64,000 bases of DNA, taken from positions 186,001 through 250,000 of the forward strand of contig NZ_JACFPL010000003.1 of assembly GCF_016102005.1 (NCBI RefSeq), read 5' to 3'. The translations under genes and the position numbers were made by a program. Under the pieces are notes generated by a model, which saw nothing but the letters and a program-made list of their open reading frames with translations, was not told where the DNA came from and made no database searches. The DNA is from Bifidobacterium choladohabitans (GTDB lineage: Bacteria > Actinomycetota > Actinomycetes > Actinomycetales > Bifidobacteriaceae). Shown piece by piece: positions 24,817 to 33,526 of the stretch (its first letter is position 1; each line of letters begins with the position of its first letter).

Positions 24817-26310
24817 ATGTTCACTGTATTGGGATTGTCTAGATTCCAGTTCGCCATGACGACGATATTCCACTTCTTCTATGTCCCTATGACCATCGGT
24901 CTGGCCCTGGCGGTCGCCATCATGGAGACCACCTATGTGGTGACCAAGAAGGATGTCTACAAGAAGATGACCATGTTCTGGTCCAAGATCTTCCTGCTCT
25001 CCTTCGCGGTCGGCGTGGTCACCGGCATCATCCAGGAGTTCCAGTTCGGCATGAACTGGTCCAATTACTCCAGGTTCATGGGTGACATCTTCGGCGCCCC
25101 CCTGGCCATCGAGGCCCTGCTGGCATTCTTCCTGGAATCAACTTTCATCGGCGTGTGGATGTTCACCTGGAATAGGTTCAAGCCGGCCGTGCATGCGGTC
25201 TTCATCTGGCTGACCTTCCTGGGTTCCTCCATGTCGGCAATCTGGATTCTGGCTGCCAACAGCTTCATGCAGCATCCGGTCGGCTTCGAGATCAACCAGG
25301 CCACCGGCCATGTGCGACTGCGCAGCTTTGGCGACGTTATGTCCAATCCTCAGCTGTGGATCGAGTTCCCCCACGTCTTCTTCGCCGCCGTCTGCACAGG
25401 TGCCTTCGTGGTCATGGGCTGCAGTGCTTTCAGCCTGCTGAGGATGCATATGGGGAACAAGGACAAGGCCGTGGCCGCTGTCGAGGCCGACTCCGAGAAG
25501 CAGGCCAAGGTCAACCTGTTCACCAAGTCCATCCGTCTGGCTGCTCTGCTTGGGCTTATCGGCTCCATCTGCGTGATCACCTACGGTGATTTGCAGGGCA
25601 AGTACATCGTGACTGATCAGCCTATGAAGCTGGCCGCCACCGAGGGCATCTACGAGGATACCGGCGATCCCGCCCCTTGGAACGCCGTGGCTCTGATCAA
25701 TGAGAAGGACCATAAGCTTGAGGGCTCCGTCGAGATTCCCGGCGCCATGTCGCAGCTGGCTTACGGCAAGAAAACCGGCGCTGTCAAGGGCATGAACACC
25801 GTCAACAAGGAGCTGCACGAGAAGTACGATGCCAAGTACGGCAAGGACATGAACTACTACGTGCCAGTCACCACCCTGTTCTGGGTCTTCCGCCTGATGG
25901 TCGGGATCGGGTTTGCCTTTGCCCTGATATCGGCATTGGTGCTCTGGTTCACACGCAAGAAGAAGAATACGCTCTTCACGACACGTTGGAAGCTCTGGAT
26001 CATGGGCATCTTCACCTTCGCCCCCTTCGCTGCGACGACCAGCGGCTGGCTGGTGACTGAGCTTGGGCGCTATCCGTGGCTGGTCTATGGTTTCCAGACC
26101 ATCGCCGATGGAGTTTCACCCACCAGTACAGTGCCGAACCTGCTCTTCACTTGCATTGTCTACTTCCTGCTCTTCCTGGTCCTGGGCGGAGTCATGGTCT
26201 TCTACACCAGGAGGACCCTGCACCAAGGACCCTTCTACAAGCCGGATGACGGCAACGGGCCGCAGCCTGCCAAGGTTCATGGCGCACCGGCTAGGGTAGC
26301 CTTGGCCTGA
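24817..26310 (+). CDS. cydA: Cytochrome bd ubiquinol/menaquinol oxidase subunit I
   Basis: Heme-carrying subunit, 497 residues. His19 (IFHFFYVP) and His186 (EFPHVFFAA) fall at the numbers of the E. coli heme ligands, and Met361 (FRLMVG) matches the b558 ligand Met393 once the shorter Q-loop is allowed for, so this is the short-Q-loop type. The conserved GWLVTELGRYPW follows, with Tyr where E. coli has Gln. ATG 24817 follows GGGAGGAACG; the frame is open upstream but without homology. Last gene of the cluster, followed by a terminator. Confidence 0.96.
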   Translation: MFTVLGLSRFQFAMTTIFHFFYVPMTIGLALAVAIMETTYVVTKKDVYKKMTMFWSKIFLLSFAVGVVTGIIQEFQFGMNWSNYSRFMGDIFGAPLAIEALLAFFLESTFIGVWMFTWNRFKPAVHAVFIWLTFLGSSMSAIWILAANSFMQHPVGFEINQATGHVRLRSFGDVMSNPQLWIEFPHVFFAAVCTGAFVVMGCSAFSLLRMHMGNKDKAVAAVEADSEKQAKVNLFTKSIRLAALLGLIGSICVITYGDLQGKYIVTDQPMKLAATEGIYEDTGDPAPWNAVALINEKDHKLEGSVEIPGAMSQLAYGKKTGAVKGMNTVNKELHEKYDAKYGKDMNYYVPVTTLFWVFRLMVGIGFAFALISALVLWFTRKKKNTLFTTRWKLWIMGIFTFAPFAATTSGWLVTELGRYPWLVYGFQTIADGVSPTSTVPNLLFTCIVYFLLFLVLGGVMVFYTRRTLHQGPFYKPDDGNGPQPAKVHGAPARVALA

Positions 26311-26347
26311 TGGTCGACTGATTTCAAACCCTTCCTTCCCCTTCGGT

Positions 26348-26400
26348 AAATCCCCCGCTTCGGACCGCATGGTTCGGAACGGGGGATTTGCTGTCTTAGT
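26348..26400 (+). terminator. Terminator after cydA
   Basis: AAATCCCCCG (26348-26357) pairs with CGGGGGATTT (26380-26389), with an inner cggacc-gcat-ggttcg hairpin, followed by GCTGTCTTAGTTTT. Confidence 0.8.
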
Positions 26401-26557
26401 TTTGCCATCATAGGCAGCCAGCGGCGGTGAGGTTTAAGAACAGAGAGTAATGACGAGCATGAAGTGGCAGATGTGACGGATGTTCGGTTCGTGGCTGATA
26501 CCAGGCTGGCATCACTCGCTTTCGTTAAGTTGCGCTGGTTCCGACGCGTCGATTCGT

Positions 26558-27517
26558 TCAGACCTGGGCGGACAGCCTGGCCACAATTCGCTGCAGCAAG
26601 TTGCGTACGCCCTCAGACATGGGGGAATCGTCGAGACCGCCCGCAGCTCGTTGCAGATAGTCCTTGGCGATTCGCCGACTGCTCTCCATCAACTGGGGGT
26701 GGGCTCTGAGGTAGTCGACCACCAGGTCGGGATCATCCTGTTGGACCAAAGTTCTGAAGTTCTCATCCTCCTGGAATCCCAGTAGAACCGGCAGAGTGTA
26801 GATTCCGTCGCGAATGTCCTCCAGCTTGGGCTTGCCTGTGTCACGATTCAGATCGAAATCGTTGATGTCGTCGATGATCTGGAAGGCCATGCCAAGATTG
26901 CCGCCGAAGTCTCTGGCGGTCCGTTCCAAGGCCGGGTCAGTTGGCTGGCCATCAAGGCGGATCCCGGTCAGGCAGGCCAGGCGGAAGAGGGCTGCGGTTT
27001 TTCCCGAGATGGCTCGGTTGTAATCGTCGATGGTGATGTGGGTGTGGTGACGGTCGGACTCTTGGTAGAGCTCGCCGCCGACAATCTCGCAGACCGTACC
27101 GGCCTGCTCACGGATAAAGGCTGTGTCAGGGGCGATGGAGGCCATGATCTCCATGTAGCGGGAGAGGATCAGGTCTCCCAGATAGATGGCGGCCTTGTTG
27201 CCCCGCATGGTGTGGACCGTGGGCTTGTTGCGGCGGATGGGGGCGTTGTCCAGAACGTCGTCGTGGACCAAGGTAGCCAGATGAAGCATCTCGATGGCGG
27301 CGGCGCCGGTGATGACGGTGTCGTTCAGCTGCCCTCCGGTCCCTGATCCGGACCGGGCAAAGAGGACCACCATGGCGGCGCGAATCATCTTGCCGTGGTT
27401 GTCCAGCAGTCGACGGTAATCCTCCTGATAGGGGGCCACATGGGTACGTTCCTGGTGCAGGCGGTCAACGACCCGCTCAAGATCCTTGCGCAACAGGAGC
27501 TCTTGTCCTTCTGCCAT
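26558..27517 (-). CDS. Trans-polyprenyl diphosphate synthase (long-chain type)
   Basis: Condenses isopentenyl diphosphate units to an all-trans polyprenyl diphosphate. Both Asp-rich motifs are intact: DDVLD (residues 86-90) and DDIND (216-220). The residues four and five before the first motif are Thr82 and Ala81, small instead of aromatic, which in this family lets the chain grow past C15-C20. Length (319) is normal. It converges on the cyd operon, so a role in making a menaquinone side chain is attractive; a role in carotenoid or other isoprenoid synthesis is not excluded. Product length is inferred. Confidence 0.88.
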   Translation of the reverse strand: MAEGQELLLRKDLERVVDRLHQERTHVAPYQEDYRRLLDNHGKMIRAAMVVLFARSGSGTGGQLNDTVITGAAAIEMLHLATLVHDDVLDNAPIRRNKPTVHTMRGNKAAIYLGDLILSRYMEIMASIAPDTAFIREQAGTVCEIVGGELYQESDRHHTHITIDDYNRAISGKTAALFRLACLTGIRLDGQPTDPALERTARDFGGNLGMAFQIIDDINDFDLNRDTGKPKLEDIRDGIYTLPVLLGFQEDENFRTLVQQDDPDLVVDYLRAHPQLMESSRRIAKDYLQRAAGGLDDSPMSEGVRNLLQRIVARLSAQV

Positions 27518-27746
27518 GGAGGTACGCTCCCTCTATCTCGTTAAGAACCGCAACGTATCCAATATACCAAGACCGGGGCCAGCCCTGAAGATTGTCGGCC
27601 CGGTCCTGGCTGTCGTCGCAATCACTGTGGTCAAGCTAACATCCAACGTGCCAGCCTGCTGCTGTGACGCCGAGGCCTGAACCCGATTCGTAAGGGGGCT
27701 GCATAGATCGGCCTGGGAGCGAAGCCGGGTGAAGTAGGCTAGGTGT

Positions 27747-29216
27747 ATGAGTCAGCATTACCAAGCGGATCAGGTCTCCCCACAAGGCGGCGAGGGAGAG
27801 CACGATCGACCGCTGTCCGTTTCGGCCCGGCTGGGGCGACTTCAGTTCCATTACTCGGGCAAGTTCAGACTTCTGCAGCTGGCCGACGTCCAGGAGGGCC
27901 CCAAGGTCTCTCCGGACACAATCAGGCTGATAGGCGCGGCTTGCGATGCGGCAAAGCCCGATCTGGTGGTCTTCTCGGGCAACCAGGTGGCCGGTTACGA
28001 CACGGCATACGAGCACACCTTCCGTAAGAGACGTTGGAGCACCCCTCTGGACGGCATCTATTCGGCTGGTCTGAGCATGGGCGGCGCACTGGGACTTGGG
28101 GGAGCCTCTCTGAAACGATCCTCCAAGCCCCGGGAGGATCAAGCAGCCGCGGACCGTCGGGAACCGGACCGCAGGGATGCCGAGCGTGTACGTCAGCAGA
28201 ACATCAAGCACACCGAGGATCTGGTCCGCAGAACCGTTGGTCTGATCACCGGCCCGTTGGTCGAACGCGGGATTCCCTTCGTCGCCACCTATGGCAACCA
28301 CGATTTTCAGTGCGGTCTGGATACCGATCAGATGGATGCCATCTATCGGGAGGTGCCTGGCTGTCTGAACCCGGAGGCTACGGTCGCCCATCCTGATCGG
28401 GTCCATGCGCTGATCGGGTCGGCCCTGCCCTCCCAGACGGCCTTTGTCTGCGCCCCGGGTACTTTCGCCCTGCCTGTGGCGGATTGCGACGGAAACGGGG
28501 TGGTCATGGGACTGGTCCTTCTGGACTCTGGTGACTATGCCCGAGCAGGCGGCTACGGTTCACCTTCGGACCAGGCCCTGGACTTTCTGGCGGCTGCTCC
28601 CGACCTTCTGGGCAACCGGTCCATAATCTTCCAGCACATGCCCATCCCCCAGTTCTATGATCTGCTCAAGCCGGTGCCAGCCACCACAGCCTATGCGGTC
28701 CAGGGCTATCGAAGCTTCGACTCCCGTTGCTACATCCTGGACGAATCGCGCACCTGCCCGGGCTCATACCTGGGCGAGGGCGTCTCCTGTCCTGACGAGG
28801 ACAGCGGCGAGTATGATCTGCTGACCCGGAACCGGGGCTACTTCGCCCTCTTCGCAGGGCATGACCATCGCAATGGCTTCGTCGGACGCAGCGGGGATCT
28901 GACGTTGGGGGCCACGCCCACGTGCGGATTCGGCTCCTACGGTCCGGTGCCCAGCAAGCGGGCGGCACGGCTCTTCGAGTTCGACATCCGCCATCCGCAT
29001 CATCCGCGTACCCAGCTCCTGGAGTTCGGGCAATTGGTGGGGCGGCCGGGATCCCATAAGGTCTACACCTTCGCCATGAGCCATGTGCCCACCTCTACCG
29101 GGGACGCTGTCAACCTCTTGCGTCGGCCCGGATTTCTGGCGGGCGGCCTGACGGCCCTGGCAGGGCTGATCGCCTCCTGGGGTTCCACCAAGCGGCGATC
29201 AGGACCAAGGGGTTAG
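27747..29216 (+). CDS. Calcineurin-like metallophosphoesterase with altered metal motifs
   Basis: 489-residue protein of the metallophosphoesterase superfamily, closest in layout to the fungal Dcr2/plant PAP29-like phosphodiesterases. Motifs in order: LADVQ (Asp47, Gln49 where DxH is usual), FSGNQ (Asn79 where the metal-bridging Asp of GD is usual), GNHD (183-186), FQHMP (His297) and GHDH (371-374). The Asp to Asn change may weaken or change metal binding, so activity should not be assumed. A charged segment (residues 125-160) looks inserted. The last 30 residues include a short hydrophobic stretch (GFLAGGLTALAGLIASW) that may anchor it to the membrane. No signal peptide is seen. Confidence 0.8.
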   Translation: MSQHYQADQVSPQGGEGEHDRPLSVSARLGRLQFHYSGKFRLLQLADVQEGPKVSPDTIRLIGAACDAAKPDLVVFSGNQVAGYDTAYEHTFRKRRWSTPLDGIYSAGLSMGGALGLGGASLKRSSKPREDQAAADRREPDRRDAERVRQQNIKHTEDLVRRTVGLITGPLVERGIPFVATYGNHDFQCGLDTDQMDAIYREVPGCLNPEATVAHPDRVHALIGSALPSQTAFVCAPGTFALPVADCDGNGVVMGLVLLDSGDYARAGGYGSPSDQALDFLAAAPDLLGNRSIIFQHMPIPQFYDLLKPVPATTAYAVQGYRSFDSRCYILDESRTCPGSYLGEGVSCPDEDSGEYDLLTRNRGYFALFAGHDHRNGFVGRSGDLTLGATPTCGFGSYGPVPSKRAARLFEFDIRHPHHPRTQLLEFGQLVGRPGSHKVYTFAMSHVPTSTGDAVNLLRRPGFLAGGLTALAGLIASWGSTKRRSGPRG

Positions 29217-29226
29217 GAATTCCCGC

Positions 29227-30030
29227 TCAGGCCCTACGACGGGCGGGAGAAGAGGCTCGTAGCAGGGCTTCGGTCAGGTATTTGCCGGCGGCCATGACCA
29301 GGGGGGCGTAGCGCCTTCCCGGCGTGGTGGACATGCGGTTGACCGGTCCGGAGATGGATATGGCGGCCATGACCTGCCCGGATCCGTTGCGGATGGGGGC
29401 CGAGATGGAACAGACACCCTCTTCCCGCTCGTTGATGGACTCGGCCCAGCCGCGCTTGCGGACCGTAGCCAGGGTCGCTGCATTGAACTTGGCGTGTCGC
29501 AGACCCTGATGGAGGCGCTCAGGTTCCTCCCAGGCCAGCAGAATCTGTGCCGCTGACCCGGCCTCCATGGACAGCAGAGCGCCTACGGGGATGGAGTCAC
29601 GCAGGCCCGAGGCGCGTTCCACCGCGGCGATGCAGACCCGGACCTCGCCCTGGCGGCGGAAAATCTGGGCCGACTCGCCCGAACGGTTGAGCAGTGTATG
29701 CAGGATGGGCCCCGAGGCGGTCAGCAGTCGATCCTCGCCGGCGGCGGCGGCCAGTTCGGCGAAGCGGGAACCCAGGACGAAGCGGCCATGCGCGTCCCGC
29801 AGCACGAAGCGGTGGCGCTCCAAGGCGATGGCCAACCGGTGGGCTGTGGGTCGGGCCAACCCGGTGGCGTTGACCAGCTGGCCCAGGGTCATGGGTCCGG
29901 TCTCCAGGGTGTCCAGAATTCGCACCGTCTTGTCCAGAACGCCGACGCCCGAATGAATCTCCTCCTGATGCATGTTTGGATCGTTTACGGAGGGATATCT
30001 GTCGTCGTCGTTCATAGAAGGTGTGTCCAT
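29227..30030 (-). CDS. IclR-family regulator, probable LtbR-like repressor of leuCD
   Basis: 267 residues. An N-terminal winged helix (VRILDTLETGPMTLGQLVNA, then LARPTAHRLAIAL) is followed by an IclR effector domain with FAELAAAAG and the ending region EEGVCSISAPIRNGSG. It is divergent from leuC, the same arrangement as LtbR in Corynebacterium, which represses leucine and tryptophan synthesis genes. Start ATG 30030 has no Shine-Dalgarno, but CATAAT lies six nt before it, so the mRNA may be leaderless; ATG 30015 is an alternative. Confidence 0.88.
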   Translation of the reverse strand: MDTPSMNDDDRYPSVNDPNMHQEEIHSGVGVLDKTVRILDTLETGPMTLGQLVNATGLARPTAHRLAIALERHRFVLRDAHGRFVLGSRFAELAAAAGEDRLLTASGPILHTLLNRSGESAQIFRRQGEVRVCIAAVERASGLRDSIPVGALLSMEAGSAAQILLAWEEPERLHQGLRHAKFNAATLATVRKRGWAESINEREEGVCSISAPIRNGSGQVMAAISISGPVNRMSTTPGRRYAPLVMAAGKYLTEALLRASSPARRRA

Positions 30031-30053
30031 GGTTGAATTATGCCATCTCAGTA

Positions 30054-30074
30054 TATGAAATGCAAAAGTTCATA
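30054..30074. promoter_or_regulatory. Candidate IclR operator in the divergent leuC region
   Basis: TATGAA-N9-TTCATA is an inverted repeat about 25 nt from the regulator start and 93 nt from leuC, well placed to control both genes. Confidence 0.4.
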
Positions 30075-30166
30075 ACGGTTGGGCAGTTCCATACTCGGTG
30101 GTAAGAGGCCGGCGGGGTGCCGATGAGGTTGGCGCCCCGGCCGGTCGTAGGCTTTCAGGAGGCGAT

Positions 30167-31570
30167 ATGGGACGCACAATGGCGGAAAAGGTCTGGACCG
30201 ATCATTTGGTCAGAAAGGGCCAAGGCGGCGAGCCCGATCTGATCTACATCGATCTGCAGCTCATGCACGAGGTGACCAGTCCACAGGCTTTCGAGGGTCT
30301 GCGCCTGGCAGGCCGGAAGATTCGTCACGTGGACCAGGTCATCGCCACCGAGGATCACAACACCCCCACCATCGACATCGATCGGCCCATCGCCGACAAG
30401 GTTTCGGCCCTGCAGATCTCCACCCTGGAGCGCAACTGCCGTGAGTTCGGCGTCCGTCTGCTTCCATTGGGGAATGCCGACCAGGGCATCGTGCATGCTT
30501 TTGCACCCGTCCTGGGGCTGACCCAGCCCGGCATGACCATCGTCTGCGGCGATTCGCATACCTCGACCCACGGGGCCTTCGGGGCCCTGGCTTTCGGCAT
30601 CGGCACCTCCGAGGTGGAGCATGTCCTGGCCACCCAGACTCTGAGCCTGAAGCCTTTCAAGACCATGGCCATCACCGTCCGCGGGCAGCTCAAGCCGGGC
30701 GTAGGCGCCAAGGACGTCATCCTGGCTGTCATCGCCAAAATCGGCACGGGCGGCGGCCAAGGGCACGTTCTGGAGTACCGGGGCGAGGCCATTCGGCGGA
30801 TGTCCATGGACGCACGCATGACCATCTGCAACATGTCCATCGAGGCAGGGGCCAGGGCCGGGATGATCGCGCCGGACGAAACCACCTTCGCCTACCTGGA
30901 GGGCCGGCCGCACGCCCCCAAGGGAGCCATGTGGGATCAGGCGCTGGACTACTGGCGGACCCTCCCCACCGATCCGGATGCGGTCTTCGACAAGGAGGTC
31001 ATCCTAAATGCCGACCAGCTGACCCCCTACGTGACCTGGGGCACCAATCCCGGACAGGGCCTGCCCATAGCTGCTGATGTGCCTGTGCCCGAAAAGATCG
31101 CCGATCCGGCCAAGCGCCAGGCAGCCCAGGAGGCCATCGACTATATGGGTCTGAAGCCGGGGATGCCCATCCGCGACATCGCCGTGGACACCGTGTTCAT
31201 CGGCTCCTGCACCAATGGGCGCATCGAGGATCTGCGCGCGGCAGCGGCCATCATGAAGGGGCATCACAAGGCCAAGAACCTGCATCGCGTCCTGGTGGTT
31301 CCGGCTTCTTCGCGCGTTCGCATTCAGGCCGAAAAGGAGGGGCTGGACCGCATCTTCGAGGACTTCGGAGCCGAATGGCGCAACGCCGGCTGCTCCATGT
31401 GCCTGGGAATGAACCCCGACCAGCTGGTGCCGGGAGAGCGTTCCATCTCCACATCCAACCGCAACTTCCAGGGTCGTCAGGGCAAGGGCGGCAGGACGCA
31501 TCTGGCCTCGCCAGAGGTGGCTGCTGCGACGGCCATCAAGGGAACCATCTGCTCCCCTGCCGATCTGTAA
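30167..31570 (+). CDS. leuC: 3-isopropylmalate dehydratase large subunit
   Basis: Aconitase-family Fe-S enzyme of leucine synthesis that isomerises 2- to 3-isopropylmalate with LeuD. The motif [23 protein letters not shown] and the cluster Cys residues (GSCTNGR, then [10 protein letters not shown]) are intact. ATG 30167 follows AGGAGG at four nt; upstream in-frame sequence is not conserved. 467 residues, as usual. Followed by leuD after 52 nt and probably controlled by the divergent IclR protein. Confidence 0.96.
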   Translation: MGRTMAEKVWTDHLVRKGQGGEPDLIYIDLQLMHEVTSPQAFEGLRLAGRKIRHVDQVIATEDHNTPTIDIDRPIADKVSALQISTLERNCREFGVRLLPLGNADQGIVHAFAPVLGLTQPGMTIVCGDSHTSTHGAFGALAFGIGTSEVEHVLATQTLSLKPFKTMAITVRGQLKPGVGAKDVILAVIAKIGTGGGQGHVLEYRGEAIRRMSMDARMTICNMSIEAGARAGMIAPDETTFAYLEGRPHAPKGAMWDQALDYWRTLPTDPDAVFDKEVILNADQLTPYVTWGTNPGQGLPIAADVPVPEKIADPAKRQAAQEAIDYMGLKPGMPIRDIAVDTVFIGSCTNGRIEDLRAAAAIMKGHHKAKNLHRVLVVPASSRVRIQAEKEGLDRIFEDFGAEWRNAGCSMCLGMNPDQLVPGERSISTSNRNFQGRQGKGGRTHLASPEVAAATAIKGTICSPADL

Positions 31571-31622
31571 GCCCATCAATCATTCGTCATCATCATCGCC
31601 ATCCAGCAGGCAGGAGGTCATC

Positions 31623-32309
31623 ATGGAGCCACTTTCCGTTGTAACCGGGGTCGGGGTGCCCTTGCACCGCTCCAACGTAGACACTGACCAAATCATCCCC
31701 GCCGTATTCCTGAAGCGGGTGAAGAAGACAGGCTTCGAGGATGCGCTCTTCTACGCCTGGCGAAGGGATCCGAATTTCGTACTCAACCGGCCCGAATATT
31801 CGGGTGCCCGCATCCTGGTGGCCGGACCGGACTTCGGCATCGGCTCCTCGCGCGAGCATGCGGTCTGGGCTCTGCGGGACTATGGCTTCCGCGTGGTCAT
31901 CGCCCCCCGATTTGCCGACATCTTCTATGGGAATACCGCCAAGAATGGGGTCCTGGCCGCCATCATGCCCCAGGAATCAGTGGAGTTGCTCTGGAAGATC
32001 CTGGAGGAGGACCCCGGCACCGAGATGACCGTGGACCTGGGCGCTCGCACGGTCACCTGCGCGGATGTGACCCTGCCCTTCCAAGTGGACGATTACGTGC
32101 GATGGCGGCTCATGAACGGCTACGACGATATTGATCTGACCTTGCAGCATGAGGATGACATCCGTGCCTATGAGCGCATAAGGGCCGAGCGCTTCCCCTT
32201 CAAGCCGCGTACCCTGCCGGCTCAGCACATGCCCGAAGAGCCGGTCACTTCAGCCAGGGAGGGTCAAATCGACTGGCCTGGGCCCCTGGCTGACCGCGGC
32301 ATCATCTGA
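31623..32309 (+). CDS. leuD: 3-isopropylmalate dehydratase small subunit
   Basis: Swivel domain partner of LeuC. The family features are [17 protein letters not shown] near the N-terminus and [14 protein letters not shown], the substrate-binding loop. 228 residues. AGGAGG lies five nt before ATG 31623. The leucine pathway genes leuA and leuB are not in the window. Confidence 0.96.
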   Translation: MEPLSVVTGVGVPLHRSNVDTDQIIPAVFLKRVKKTGFEDALFYAWRRDPNFVLNRPEYSGARILVAGPDFGIGSSREHAVWALRDYGFRVVIAPRFADIFYGNTAKNGVLAAIMPQESVELLWKILEEDPGTEMTVDLGARTVTCADVTLPFQVDDYVRWRLMNGYDDIDLTLQHEDDIRAYERIRAERFPFKPRTLPAQHMPEEPVTSAREGQIDWPGPLADRGII

Positions 32310-32423
32310 CCGACGGGCCGTGTGCCCTTATATGAAAGTCATTCGCCCCTTCTTCGCCTACCATGGAATGTGACAGTCATTGGTCGACTGTGACCGGTTG
32401 GCAAGCAAAGAGGGGCGATTATC

Positions 32424-33383
32424 ATGAGGCACAGCAGCGGCGATGTGCACAACTGGGGCGTTCGACAGGCAGTGAATGCCCTAAGTGCTTTTGCTTTCAT
32501 CTATGTGGCCATTGAGACATTGGCAGGTCTTTTGGGAAGCAAGGTGGTTTTGCCTGCGCTCTTCCCACACGCCTCCAAGGAGCAATACAACGGTCCTTTA
32601 GGTGACTGGACAGTGGTTATCTCCGTGGTGCTGGCCCTGCTGTTTGCCTTGATCAGTCAATGGCCGGTCATCGTCGGCCATGAACGGCATGGCCAGGACC
32701 AGGTGCGTTGGGTCACTGCGCGCAGATTCAGCCTGCTGGCGTTGATCATCGCCCTGGCCTGCTTCTTCCTCAGTCAGCTGGTGGCCGGCGCGGCCAACTC
32801 TGGACTGAGCGCCATTCTGTCCGGTACTGGTCTGCATCCGCCGACCGCATCCGGCGACGGCGGCATGGAAACGCCGATCATGCTCTTCTATGGCATTCTT
32901 CTGGGGCCCTTTGCCGAGGAGCTGGTCTTCCGAGGGGTCATCATGAACGGCTTGCGCCGCTTTGGCCGGGTCTTCGCCATCATTACCTCTTCTCTGCTTT
33001 TCGGTTTCATGCATGGCTCCTTGGTCCAGGGCCTGTTCGGTTTCATTTCCGGCCTGGTTCTGGGCTACCTGGCCATGGAATACGGGTTGGTCTGGTCCCT
33101 GTTGGTGCACATGCTCAACAATGCCTTCTCTTCAGGTCTGCTGGCCAAGTACATGCCCCTGGCACCCGAGGTGGTTCGCATCGGCCTGGGTCTGCTCATG
33201 ATCCTGGTGCTGCTGACCGGAGTCGTCGGACTGCTGTTCAAGCTGAGGACTCTCCGTGATTACTGCCGGAGCAATCGCGCTCCCAAGGGGATATACGCTT
33301 CCTGGAGGGCGCCTTGGTTCCTGCTCTTCTGCCTGGCATGCCTGCTGATGGCCCTGAGCGAATTCGTGCCGGGGCTGGCCTGA
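32424..33383 (+). CDS. CPBP-family intramembrane metalloprotease (first of three)
   Basis: 319-residue membrane protein of the CAAX/bacteriocin-processing (Abi) family. The glutamate pair and Arg are at residues 165-170 (EELVFRG), His197 is in FGFMHG, and His229 and Asn233 are in HMLNN, so all predicted catalytic residues are present. About seven to eight helices. Ribosome binding site AGAGGGGCG precedes ATG 32424. First of a tandem series of three homologues, probably arisen by duplication: the motif region GLRRFGRVFAI is shared with the second. Roles of bacterial CPBP proteins include peptide maturation and self-immunity; none is shown here. Confidence 0.88.
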   Translation: MRHSSGDVHNWGVRQAVNALSAFAFIYVAIETLAGLLGSKVVLPALFPHASKEQYNGPLGDWTVVISVVLALLFALISQWPVIVGHERHGQDQVRWVTARRFSLLALIIALACFFLSQLVAGAANSGLSAILSGTGLHPPTASGDGGMETPIMLFYGILLGPFAEELVFRGVIMNGLRRFGRVFAIITSSLLFGFMHGSLVQGLFGFISGLVLGYLAMEYGLVWSLLVHMLNNAFSSGLLAKYMPLAPEVVRIGLGLLMILVLLTGVVGLLFKLRTLRDYCRSNRAPKGIYASWRAPWFLLFCLACLLMALSEFVPGLA

Positions 33384-33526
33384 GCAGACGGTCGATGGCG
33401 CTGGCCCATTGTCGGGATTCCGTCGAGGGAAGGGCGGGGTCGGGCTAGACTCGGGTATGTAGTGTTGATATGAACATGGGGAAAGGTTCGTGTCGCTGGA
33501 CGCCCTTGACGGTCGTACGGTAGTGC

